This document shows, piece by piece, positions 7,514 to 14,482 of a stretch of DNA of 24,329 nt; the first letter of the stretch is position 1; each line of letters begins with the position of its first letter. The stretch covers positions 1-24,329 of the IMG/VR virus record IMGVR_UViG_3300047551_000060. One strand, 5' to 3'. Below the pieces are notes generated by a model. It had not been told where the DNA came from. It made no database searches and worked only from the letters and a program-made list of their open reading frames with translations. A program made the position numbers and the translations under genes. The DNA comes from a virus.

Positions 7514-7889
7514 ATTCTTCCCACGCTTGGCATGATCTCATGTCGTGGCAAATGAAATCAAAGTTGCGGCAATAGCCGCGATACCCAGCGTCCTTATCCC
7601 AAGCGTTCACGGGTATGCGCTCCATCTTAATCTGCATATCCGGTGAATTATCGAAATATTCACAATTTGAGCAGCGACGACGGCGAGCCTCGGCTTCATC
7701 CACTTGCATTGCCCTAGCTAGCGCTATCCAGTAAGGCTTATTCGCTCCGCGTTCATTAGAAGGATTCTCAGGCCCAAGCATCCAATCCTCGATGACCATT
7801 TCTGTGTTATCTCGGTTTTCAGCGACCGTGATAAACGTATCTTCAGGAATACCTGAAAGAATGAACGTAGGCATCTTTGCGTCCATCAT
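7500..7889 (-). CDS. Five-cysteine protein of unknown function
   Basis: 129 aa. The first 70 residues include acidic and aromatic segments (MVIEDWMLGPENPSNERG) and an alpha-helical stretch (YWIALARAMQVDEAEARRRR). The C-terminal half holds C73-x2-C76 (CSNCEYFD) and C107-x6-C114-x5-C120 (GYCRNFDFICHDMRSCQAWE). Five cysteines in this spacing could bind zinc or an iron-sulfur cluster, or form disulfides in the virion. ATG ATG at the start behind AGGGAGAG; ATGA overlap with the previous gene. Phage proteins of this general look exist, but no function is known to me. It is not an enzyme by any motif I can see. Confidence 0.6.
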   Translation of the reverse strand: MMDAKMPTFILSGIPEDTFITVAENRDNTEMVIEDWMLGPENPSNERGANKPYWIALARAMQVDEAEARRRRCSNCEYFDNSPDMQIKMERIPVNAWDKDAGYRGYCRNFDFICHDMRSCQAWEEYETA

Positions 7890-8221
7890 GTTATTTCTCT
7901 CCCTGATACGCGAAGCGTAAGAGCTGTCGCCGCGCTTGCAATCGTGCTGATAAATGCGCCTGGATCAAGTTCGTGTCCGACCAGCTCTGGGCAGAGATAA
8001 GTTTCACCAGGCACTACAGTTCGGTCATCAATAATGAGGTTTGCATTGCCTGCTGTACCTCCTGATTGCACAAGGTTTACGCTAAACGAGCGATTCACGG
8101 TATCGGTGTTCGTCACCGTGGCTTTGTCAATCAACGCTTTCGCTAGTGTCGCGGTATATTGTGTCGTCTGCGTTGCCTGCATCTGCAAAGGCGCAACGAG
8201 TGTCTTAACAGTCACAGTCAT
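7886..8221 (-). CDS. Small beta-rich virion protein (unknown)
   Basis: 111 aa, rich in T, V and A, few charged residues, predicted mainly beta. Features: KTLVAPLQMQATQTTQYTA at the N-terminus, KATVTNTDTVNRSFSVNLV (33-51), VVPGETYLCPELVGHELDPG (68-87), and a C-terminal LTLRVSG. This reads like a small beta-sandwich structural protein, and a similar pattern (turn with V-P-G, then a strand and G-x-x-I) is seen in the 116-aa protein at 11015-11365. ATGA overlaps on both sides link it to the needle-like gene and the cysteine-rich gene. Possibly a tail or decoration protein; no certain family. Confidence 0.55.
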   Translation of the reverse strand: MTVTVKTLVAPLQMQATQTTQYTATLAKALIDKATVTNTDTVNRSFSVNLVQSGGTAGNANLIIDDRTVVPGETYLCPELVGHELDPGAFISTIASAATALTLRVSGREIT

Positions 8222-9084
8222 GACGGATAACTCCTGATGTTATTCGAGACAGTCAAAATAATGCTCGGAACTGCTGGATGCACCCCTGTCGCCGGAAATG
8301 CCGCAATAGTCGCAGCAGTGTTTGCGACCTCCCACATAATCTCAACGTAGTCGCCAGCTTTCATGTCAACCAATAGGTTAAACGCCTGAAGCAGCTCTGA
8401 GTTGGCATTTTGAATTGTAAGGTAGAACGCGGAATTTGGAATGTTGGTTCCGTTTTTTCGCATCCAAACCCAGACTTCACGATTTGCGCCACCCGTCGAA
8501 TCAAACTGAATCGATACCTGGAAGTTATACACGCCCTCGGTATCGACGACAATATGCGAGGTCGGCGTTCCGATAAATACGCCTTCGCTCAAATCGGTGC
8601 TGTTAAAAGTGATCGGATACGCGGTATTAATTGCCGCTGCGGTCTGTGTCGTTGTGTCATAAAACTGCCCGAACCTTGTGCGCTTAGGCGGCACACGAGC
8701 CGGAGCCATTTGCAGCCCGTCAACCACGGTGGCAAGGCTTCCCAGCAATGCCATAGCCTGGTTCACTTTGTTTTCAGTGGATGCAATGCTGACCGACGTG
8801 CTTTGAGCTAGCGCAGAAATCTGATCGAGCGCTTGCATTGCTTTGTTTTCACTGATCGAGCAACAAACCGCAACCTCTTGCGCGAGCGTAGCAATCATGC
8901 CAAGTGCTTGCACGGCCTTTTGCTCGGCATTGCCAGCGGAGATTGTGGTTGCTTGTATCGCATCTGGCGCAACTTCAGCGACCACTGCAAACAGATTCTC
9001 AAACTGCTTGATCTGCTCGAAATCATCTAAAAACGATGCTAGCTGATCTCGCGTCAACCCTAGCGGTGGCACTGGCCTTGGCAT
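8218..9084 (-). CDS. Probable tail needle: repeat-built helical stalk with C1q/TNF-like knob
   Basis: 288 aa. Residues 1-38 are an N-terminal helical region (DQLASFLDDFEQIKQFENLF). Residues about 41-125 are a long helix, much of it built from 25-residue repeats (KAVQALGMIATLAQ, KAMQALDQISALAQ, KVNQAMALLGSLA), as expected for a trimeric coiled coil. Residues about 136-288 have the C1q/TNF jelly-roll pattern: FYDTTTQT, GVYNFQVSIQFD, VWMRKNGTNIPNS, AGDYVEIMWEV, ending in SIILTV. P22 gp26 plugs the tail and pierces the envelope; the related Sf6 needle (about 282 aa) carries a TNF-like knob. The gene directly follows gp10, the P22 gene 26 position, with a 1-nt gap. The N-terminus is unlike gp26, so homology is inferred from architecture, length and order. 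A short fibre is the alternative. Confidence 0.6.
   Translation of the reverse strand: MPRPVPPLGLTRDQLASFLDDFEQIKQFENLFAVVAEVAPDAIQATTISAGNAEQKAVQALGMIATLAQEVAVCCSISENKAMQALDQISALAQSTSVSIASTENKVNQAMALLGSLATVVDGLQMAPARVPPKRTRFGQFYDTTTQTAAAINTAYPITFNSTDLSEGVFIGTPTSHIVVDTEGVYNFQVSIQFDSTGGANREVWVWMRKNGTNIPNSAFYLTIQNANSELLQAFNLLVDMKAGDYVEIMWEVANTAATIAAFPATGVHPAVPSIILTVSNNIRSYPS
8713..8922 (-). repeat. 25-residue (75-bp) tandem repeats in the needle-like stalk
   Basis: Three units starting at residues 55, 80 and 105 of the 288-aa protein. Conserved positions are K2, Q5, A6, L/M7, I/L10, L13 and A14 of each unit, with S/T-E at the end of units 1 and 2. Twenty-five residues equals 7+7+11, a period that fits a helical bundle of mixed heptad and hendecad type. 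DNA identity between units is partial, so the duplication is not recent. Confidence 0.72.
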
Positions 9085-9085
9085 G

Positions 9086-10489
9086 TCATGCCGCCAGTGG
9101 CTCGATCTGAGCCTCTAATCGAGCGATAGAGATATGCGCGTCTGTATCGCCTCTAAAACGCTGTATACGCCAATTTCTCATGTTGCCCATCTGAAACCAT
9201 GTAATTCGCTTTTGCGTCGCTCCTGTGGTTCCTACGCTTGTAAAGCGATCTTGACTCCAAGATGATCCATCTTTGGAATATGACGTAGAGATTTGCGGAT
9301 TGAGACCGACTTGCACACGACCCGTCAGGCTGACCAGCTCCATCTGGTGGAATATCGCACCTAAAGATTGGTTGTAGACGATGATCGTTGAAAACTCCCA
9401 ACGTACTGTCTGGCCCCAATGACTTCCGATGGTGTTATCAAAGTAGCCAATGCTTGAGGATTGCGGATCTCCGACGAGCCATTTGTCGTAAGCCCAGACA
9501 AAGTTTTTTGCACGATATTGTGAAAATCCGACGACAGTGCTCGTGAGCGTGAACCAGACCAAGGACTTAAGTTCCCGCGATGCTTGTTCATCGAAAACAA
9601 TGGTTCTATCGGGAAGATGAACGTAGAGGTGTTGATGCGCTCTGTCATTTCGAGCCTCCAGCTTAACAACCGCGAGCTGCGCTTCCGTGTAGGTCAGCAA
9701 GAGCATATCAATCTCTTGCGAGCTAATCTTTTCGGTTGTTGCGTTTGCGCCTAAGTAAATTCCTGGCGCTTCGTTTCGTCCTGATCCAAGAAACGCAATG
9801 CGCTGAACAAATTCACAGCAAGCAAAAGTGCCAACAACGCCTTTTTGAATCTGAGCGCCATCAATGCGCTGGAACGGGAAAAACTCAGCGCCAACGTTAT
9901 CAAATACCTCAATTGTATTTCGATTAAGAGCATAGACTTCGTTTCGCAGTTTAATGAGAGCAACAATCGGATCTGGATCGACCTCCGACGAGCCATACTT
10001 CAACGGGTCAACTTGCAGCGGATTGCTCAGTTCTGTAATAACAAGACTCGTTCCGTCAGTGGTCATGAAATAACCATCGATCCAACACACATCAATAACA
10101 ACACCAAGATCTGGATCTGTAACTTGTGTCAGCACTCCGTTCCAATAGTAAAGCCTGCCACCAGAAGCAATCGCTAGTCGATCAAAGCTGTAATCAAACG
10201 TCACAAGCGTATTAACTGGCCCACCAACGTCTCCAAGAATTGTCACGGCTCCATTAGACGCAACAGTAACTAACTTGGTTCCCATCACGCGATAGCAGAT
10301 GCCGTTCCAGTTGATGCCACCGCGATCAATACCTGGGCCTGTTCCATTTGCCACGATGCCATCGGCTGGGCGCAAGTATTCCGAGCTGATCCCAGAACCT
10401 TTTGGCGTTGGAACTAAATTGACCGGATAAGCCGTGCGAATGTCTGGCCCATTATCCGTATAAATGCCTGAAAGAATCGGGATTTGCAT
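9086..10489 (-). CDS. P22 gp10-like packaged DNA stabilisation / tail hub protein
   Basis: 467 aa, close to the 472 of P22 gp10. The N-terminal motif IPILSGIYTDNGPDIRTAYP and PVNLVPTPKGSGIS is typical of the gp10 family. Through the body are repeated beta-propeller-like strands (DYSFDRLAIASGGRLYYWNG; DVCWIDGYFMTTDGTS; RNTIEVFDNVG; GVVGTFACCEFVQRIAFLGS; HLYVHLPDRTIVFDE). The C-terminal part is also beta (RITWFQMGNMRNWRIQRFRG). In P22, hexameric gp10 sits below gp4 on the portal, keeps the packaged DNA in and helps bind tailspikes. Start ATG behind AGGTTA; one base separates its TGA from the needle-like gene. Confidence 0.85.
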   Translation of the reverse strand: MQIPILSGIYTDNGPDIRTAYPVNLVPTPKGSGISSEYLRPADGIVANGTGPGIDRGGINWNGICYRVMGTKLVTVASNGAVTILGDVGGPVNTLVTFDYSFDRLAIASGGRLYYWNGVLTQVTDPDLGVVIDVCWIDGYFMTTDGTSLVITELSNPLQVDPLKYGSSEVDPDPIVALIKLRNEVYALNRNTIEVFDNVGAEFFPFQRIDGAQIQKGVVGTFACCEFVQRIAFLGSGRNEAPGIYLGANATTEKISSQEIDMLLLTYTEAQLAVVKLEARNDRAHQHLYVHLPDRTIVFDEQASRELKSLVWFTLTSTVVGFSQYRAKNFVWAYDKWLVGDPQSSSIGYFDNTIGSHWGQTVRWEFSTIIVYNQSLGAIFHQMELVSLTGRVQVGLNPQISTSYSKDGSSWSQDRFTSVGTTGATQKRITWFQMGNMRNWRIQRFRGDTDAHISIARLEAQIEPLAA

Positions 10490-10491
10490 TT

Positions 10492-10737
10492 TTAACCTAA
10501 AAACAATAAAGCAATCCAGCCTGGCGTTGCCGTTGCAATCGCATCTAGGATCTCGACCTTGCCGCTTTTTCTAATGTATTGATTTACTTCATATCCTATG
10601 CCAACCAATGTTGTTGAGTAGGCAAAAAACCATCCAATCCCAAAATGCAAGAAAATCTTTATCCCTACAAATGCAAAAATTGTCACGATAAGACCTAATA
10701 CTACATGTGCTAATTTATCTTTTTGAAAATTCACCAT
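10492..10737 (-). CDS. Small membrane protein (unknown)
   Basis: 81 aa from ATG at 10735-10737, which overlaps the previous gene's stop; an earlier TTG in the same frame (10755) is less likely. Two or three hydrophobic segments: about 10-30 (HVVLGLIVTIFAFVGIKIFL), about 33-50 (GIGWFFAYSTTLVGIGYE) and about 66-80. The pattern DKLAH...GIGYEVNQ...EILDAIATATPG (conserved DK-x-x-H, G-x-E, D-A-x-A-T) is like small YfiM/VanZ-like phage membrane proteins, whose role is not established. It precedes gp10 by 2 nt. It could be a further lysis-related or superinfection-exclusion membrane protein, but nothing in the sequence decides this. Confidence 0.6.
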   Translation of the reverse strand: MVNFQKDKLAHVVLGLIVTIFAFVGIKIFLHFGIGWFFAYSTTLVGIGYEVNQYIRKSGKVEILDAIATATPGWIALLFLG

Positions 10738-11009
10738 TTTGTTTTTGCCGCCCAAAATGCCGCGCTTAATTTGCCCTTGGCGATATTCTTTGCGTGCCGA
10801 GCCATAAATGATTTTCTTCTTGCAGCGTCGGCCTGTGATTCGCCCTCCCGCTTAGGCGAGCCTGTTACACCTTGCTGACCAAAGCGAATCGTCTTAATCT
10901 CATCGCCAACTTTAGCCACCACCACGTGGCTTTTTGTAGGATGGCTTGGCGTTTTCTTCGGCTTGTTGTAGCCAGAAACTCCGACTCTAGCAAGCCTCGG
11001 ATCTTTCAT
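10731..11009 (-). CDS. Conserved small basic phage protein (unknown)
   Basis: 92 aa, strongly basic. Segments: KDPRLARVGVSGYNKPKKTP (2-21), HPTKSHVVVAKVGDEIKTIR (23-42), FGQQGV, then a helical RRKSFMARHAKNIAKGKLSA and AFWAAKTKW at the end. Proteins with the same run (HPTKSH..VAK, IRFGQQGV, F.ARHAKNIAKGK.SAA.W) are widespread in environmental tailed phages, without assigned function as far as I know. The ending on FWAAKTKW and the high K/R content suggest nucleic-acid or capsid contact. It lies five bases after the 116-aa gene. Confidence 0.6.
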   Translation of the reverse strand: MKDPRLARVGVSGYNKPKKTPSHPTKSHVVVAKVGDEIKTIRFGQQGVTGSPKREGESQADAARRKSFMARHAKNIAKGKLSAAFWAAKTKW

Positions 11010-11014
11010 GGCTT

Positions 11015-11365
11015 CTACAAACCTTGGCCTGGCGTGATGTATACATCAGCAGGGCTGGTTGCAAAGCCAGTGAAAAACGCATTATTACTCAGGCGCAAAA
11101 TCTCTACGGCCCCAGGAACAAGCACGATTGTATTCTGTGCTGTTCCAGCAACGATTACCGCTGCGCGAGCTGTTGCTTGCGTTGCTGTTGCGCCAACGCC
11201 TAAAAATACTGTGTACTGCGAATTATTGATGATGCGATATTGCCCATAGCCTTGCGTTATCTCGTTAACAATAACTTGCAAAGGCGTTGGCGGCGCTGCG
11301 TTCGCAACGAAATAAGCAGTTGGCCCTAGCGGCTGAAATGCAAATTGTGATGCTGCGTTACTCAT
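11015..11365 (-). CDS. Small beta-rich virion protein (unknown)
   Basis: 116 aa, only a handful of charged residues, rich in A, T, V, F and P. Predicted beta strands: AYFVANAAPPTPLQVIV (17-33), YRIINNSQYTVFLGVGA (43-59), VIVAGTAQNTIVLVPGAVEI (70-89), FFTGFATSPADVYITPGQG at the C-terminus. This composition is typical of tail or capsid surface proteins. No named family is recognised. SD AGGA eight bases before the ATG. It begins a group of small genes running up to gp10. Confidence 0.55.
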   Translation of the reverse strand: MSNAASQFAFQPLGPTAYFVANAAPPTPLQVIVNEITQGYGQYRIINNSQYTVFLGVGATATQATARAAVIVAGTAQNTIVLVPGAVEILRLSNNAFFTGFATSPADVYITPGQGL

Positions 11366-11394
11366 TTCTTCATTCCTATAAATAACATCTTAAT

Positions 11395-11658
11395 TTACCT
11401 GTTTTCCGCTTCTCTTGCTTCAATCTCATAGGGATTGTTACGGTATCCGTATCGCAAGCTCCACCACAAGTATTGCACCGCGAACTTTAACTTGCCATCC
11501 CGCTTCATTTGCTCTAAGTGCTCAAGCTCATGCTTAATCAAACGCTCGTTTGTTTCCCAACCCGGTGCAACATAAACAACATTCCAAAACAAAGCCATGC
11601 CTTTAAATCCCGTAAGACGGAACCACCAAAGAATCGGGCCTGATGCAGTTTGGATCAC
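11395..11658 (-). CDS. Mini-protein with HExxH zinc-metallopeptidase motif
   Basis: 87 aa. Contains KHELEHLEQM with H43-E44-x-x-H47, the zinc-binding and catalytic motif of metallopeptidases, and downstream NPYEIEARE (75-83), where E78 or E80 could be the third ligand as in gluzincins. Aromatic and hydrophobic stretches flank it (GMALFWNVVYVAPGW; LKFAVQYLWWSLRYGYR), and the N-terminus has ILWWFRL. Small phage proteins with HELEH and NP-E-E-A are known but not characterised. Start is GTG overlapping the TGA of the 81-aa gene (GTGA). It sits between the tailspike-linked gene and small structural genes. A peptidase role is inferred from the motif; cleavage has not been shown for such short forms. 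Confidence 0.65.
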   Translation of the reverse strand: MIQTASGPILWWFRLTGFKGMALFWNVVYVAPGWETNERLIKHELEHLEQMKRDGKLKFAVQYLWWSLRYGYRNNPYEIEAREAENR

Positions 11659-11900
11659 AGCCGTTCAGCTTGAGCTGTTTGATACGCCGCAATCACTTCA
11701 GGCGTATGCACGGCAGCGCAAACGGCTTGCACTTTGGCATCTTCGCCGCTGTAGTCATCGCCAGGGGCAACAACGTGGCGGTGAAAATTGCTACTAATTT
11801 CAACACCATTTTCTTTGATGGCGGTCTTTGTGCGGACTTGGACGCTACCGTTTTCAACTACCTCAATACGGTCAACCACAATTACTTTTTCAAGTGCCAT
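11655..11900 (-). CDS. Small protein following the tailspike (unknown)
   Basis: 81 aa from ATG at 11898-11900, which has GGAG nine bases before it; a TTG 12 nt further upstream in frame is less likely because it would overlap the SD. The N-terminal half is beta-like (EKVIVVDRIEVVENGSVQVR), then KENGVEISSNFHRHVVAPGD, and the C-terminal half is helical (DAKVQAVCAAVHTPEVIAAY). Short proteins of this kind recur next to spike or fibre genes in environmental phages. A link to the spike (assembly factor or accessory) is only a guess from position. Confidence 0.58.
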   Translation of the reverse strand: MALEKVIVVDRIEVVENGSVQVRTKTAIKENGVEISSNFHRHVVAPGDDYSGEDAKVQAVCAAVHTPEVIAAYQTAQAERL

Positions 11901-11918
11901 TACTATCTCCAAAAAATA

Positions 11919-13649
11919 TTACATTCCTTCGGCCCAAACAGTGAGCGTTGAAGACGCAAGATCAACCGGCGATCCTGTGTTGTTAGTCAGCGTTGCTGTG
12001 ATTTGACCGGGACTTGCTTGACTAACCGCCGCCGTCAACGTCAAGCCTGATGTGCTGATGCTCAACACAGCGTAGCACACCATCTTAAACTCAACGCCGG
12101 GAACAGACACCACAACGCTTTCGCTTGCACCATCAGCTATGCTGCCAGGATCCCATGTTTGCGACACGCCAAACGGACTCGGACTTACATTGCGAATCGT
12201 TGTGCCCAACACGCCAGATACAAAACTCATTACATTTTGATAATTAAAATCAGATGATGCAGCTTTTGCTAATACATTGCTGATAAATCTAGGAACACCA
12301 CTGTTAAAAAGAATTCCGATAAAATTTGCAGGCCTTGCGCCAGTAAACAAAATATCCACGTTTCTAACAATTGCATTTGCTGCATCAAATTGAATTGCGC
12401 GTGAATTTGCCGCGCCACAGTTAACCAGATGAATACCATCTAATGTGACGTTTGCACCACCAACATAAATGGATCTACCGGTGCAATTATTTAATTGGAC
12501 ACTCTTTAGACTTGAATATGGCTGCAGTATTGTAATTGCCAGGTCGGGTACAAAATTACCGTAAACGCTATCAATGTCTGATCGAATATCTGCATACAAA
12601 ATAGAACAACTTATTGATACAGCGTTGATGTTTTTAACAGTTGGAACGCCTGTGATTGATCCATGCAAATAAATGCACACGTTGTTTGCGTTTGAAGCAC
12701 TGATGTCAATAAAATCAGCTCCATCAATAATTGGACTCGTAATTTGCGTTCCAACATCAATAATTCCACGATCTGCGGTTGGGTGATCGTATGCAATAAC
12801 ATTCCTAATTGACGGGTTTTCGCAAGATGCAATGTTCAAAAACCCGAGATCATTGTTTTCACCAGTAACATTGGTGATTAGTATGTTTTGATTTAATCCA
12901 ATTGGCCCACCAAGAGCTAAACCGTATCCATCGTTGTTAAAGAGCCGTGCGCCATCGACGACTGTAAACCTATTTCCAAACGTATATCCGGCATCCGGCT
13001 CAATATCAATGCCGCACTTAGGCAAAGTGCCGTTTGTGTTTTTATATTCGCCGCCGTTTACGGTCAAACGTAAACTGCCAATGACTGACAATCCATTTCT
13101 GTATGCGTTGTCTGCAATGCAATTGTTTAGAACAATATCAGTTGGATAACTGGCTTGCGTTCCCAAGACCGTGGTACTGACATACAGACCGTCGGACGTG
13201 GAATTTTTACAAACAACATCATTAACTACGATGTTGCTGCAATAATCCGTAATTGACAAACAATGCGACGCTGTTTGCATTGTAATGGTTCGGTTTGCTC
13301 TATTTCCATCAATTGTCAAACCATTGATTGCGCCATTTTGACAGTTAATAAAAAACATAACTTCGTGATTTGTTGTTACCGGCGCACTATTTTTCACTTT
13401 AATCGTTGCACCGTATCCTTCAACAACAAAGTTTGATTTGCCGTTAAACTTTAGTCCGTTTACATTATCTGAATTAACAATGTACGTTCCAGCCGGAAAA
13501 AACAATGCGCTACCGACGGATGGCATGGCGGCAATCGCATCTAAAATGGCATCTGTGTCATCCGTTATACCGTCACCAGTTGCACCGTAATCCAAGACAT
13601 TGATTGGTGCCCCAGTAATCATCGAATACGAAACTTTTGTCAGCGCCAT
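11919..13649 (-). CDS. Tailspike: beta-helix, pectate-lyase-like fold, without head-binding domain
   Basis: 576 aa. It begins MALTKVSYSMITGAPINV and goes straight into DYGATGDGITDDTDAI (residues 20-35), the start signature of Pectate_lyase_3 beta-helix tailspikes. Residues about 60-480 show repeated short strands with N- and G-rich turns (FVVEGYGATI, INGLTIDGN, NIVVNDVVCKNS, LTVNGGEYKN), as in a right-handed parallel beta-helix. Residues about 497-576 form a separate C-terminal beta domain (DPGSIADGASESVVVSVPG ... NTGSPVDLASSTLTVWAEG), common as a trimer cap. Spikes of this sort bind and often cleave or deacetylate surface polysaccharide; a catalytic set cannot be named from sequence. SD GAGGAA. 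The P22 head-binding domain is absent here and encoded two genes upstream. Confidence 0.83.
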   Translation of the reverse strand: MALTKVSYSMITGAPINVLDYGATGDGITDDTDAILDAIAAMPSVGSALFFPAGTYIVNSDNVNGLKFNGKSNFVVEGYGATIKVKNSAPVTTNHEVMFFINCQNGAINGLTIDGNRANRTITMQTASHCLSITDYCSNIVVNDVVCKNSTSDGLYVSTTVLGTQASYPTDIVLNNCIADNAYRNGLSVIGSLRLTVNGGEYKNTNGTLPKCGIDIEPDAGYTFGNRFTVVDGARLFNNDGYGLALGGPIGLNQNILITNVTGENNDLGFLNIASCENPSIRNVIAYDHPTADRGIIDVGTQITSPIIDGADFIDISASNANNVCIYLHGSITGVPTVKNINAVSISCSILYADIRSDIDSVYGNFVPDLAITILQPYSSLKSVQLNNCTGRSIYVGGANVTLDGIHLVNCGAANSRAIQFDAANAIVRNVDILFTGARPANFIGILFNSGVPRFISNVLAKAASSDFNYQNVMSFVSGVLGTTIRNVSPSPFGVSQTWDPGSIADGASESVVVSVPGVEFKMVCYAVLSISTSGLTLTAAVSQASPGQITATLTNNTGSPVDLASSTLTVWAEGM

Positions 13650-13679
13650 ATAGATTCCTCGTCGTAAGTTTTTAACAAT

Positions 13680-14480
13680 TTATGTCATGTAATTGATACT
13701 GAAATATATGTATCTGTTGTTATCCCAATCTTCGACATTAACAAAATTGTTTGTCGTGCCGGTAAGAGGAAACAATATTTCGGTTCCGTTTGTATAACTA
13801 AAACTTCTAATGTCTGTGCTTGTGGCGTTGTCGAACCAAGCGCCGCCACCAATTTGAGCCTCGTTCGTGTAACCCGTAAATGGCATTCCGGTCATGTACA
13901 TCGTTCCAGTATGAGCTGTTGCATCATTTCTAACGATATAACCCTCTAACCGCACCAAACGTCCTATTTTGGTGTATTTGGCTGTCGTGGTAGTTGTAGT
14001 AACTTGAGTTCCTGTTCCAGATCCGACTCGTACAATTGGCGTCCAGTTGCCTTCTTCATAATCATTAAGCAACTCGCTTGTGCCTGTTCCAGCAGTAGCA
14101 GAAAAATCAATCCCATTTCCATTTGCCACCACCAGGTTACCGCTCGTCAACACCGCGTTCCCCGTGCCCTTCGGGGTCAGCGTAATTCCGATGTTTGTGT
14201 CGCTGCCGGTAGCCGAAATCACAGGGTTTGCGCCTGTCGCGGAATTCGCTACCGTCAGCTCATTGACTGCCGAGGCGGTCGTTGTGATCGTAATGACTTC
14301 GTTGTTGTTGTTATCGTTGATTCCCGTGGTCTGAATGGTGCGACCTTTGGTGAGGTTTGCAACCGTGACCTTTTTGGCTCCGCTTTGATCAATCGGAACC
14401 GTCTCTGTGCCTGCAAGAGGCACAGTTGCATTGGCCAAACTAGATATTTGGCTGATGAGCGTAGAAATGGCTTTTAACAT
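13680..14480 (-). CDS. Fibre/spike-like virion protein
   Basis: 266 aa, T/N/G/V-rich. Residues about 18-46 (VPLAGTETVPI, KKVTVANLTKG) form a short attachment-type module. Residues about 50-130 look like repeated beta strands (GITLTPKGTGNAVLTSGNLV). Residues about 133-200 hold a module frequent in phage fibres: LLNDYEEGNWTPIVRVGSG, YTKIGRLVRLEGYIV and MYMTGMPF. The end is beta (YIYFSINYMT). It lies 2 nt after the head-binding gene and 30 nt before the beta-helix spike, so it may be a middle part or companion of the spike complex, or an independent short fibre. Frame differs from both neighbours. The N-terminal third (14160-14280) is about 60% GC by hand count against about 37-52% further on, a sign of modular exchange. 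Confidence 0.65.
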   Translation of the reverse strand: MLKAISTLISQISSLANATVPLAGTETVPIDQSGAKKVTVANLTKGRTIQTTGINDNNNNEVITITTTASAVNELTVANSATGANPVISATGSDTNIGITLTPKGTGNAVLTSGNLVVANGNGIDFSATAGTGTSELLNDYEEGNWTPIVRVGSGTGTQVTTTTTTAKYTKIGRLVRLEGYIVRNDATAHTGTMYMTGMPFTGYTNEAQIGGGAWFDNATSTDIRSFSYTNGTEILFPLTGTTNNFVNVEDWDNNRYIYFSINYMT

Positions 14481-14482
14481 AA

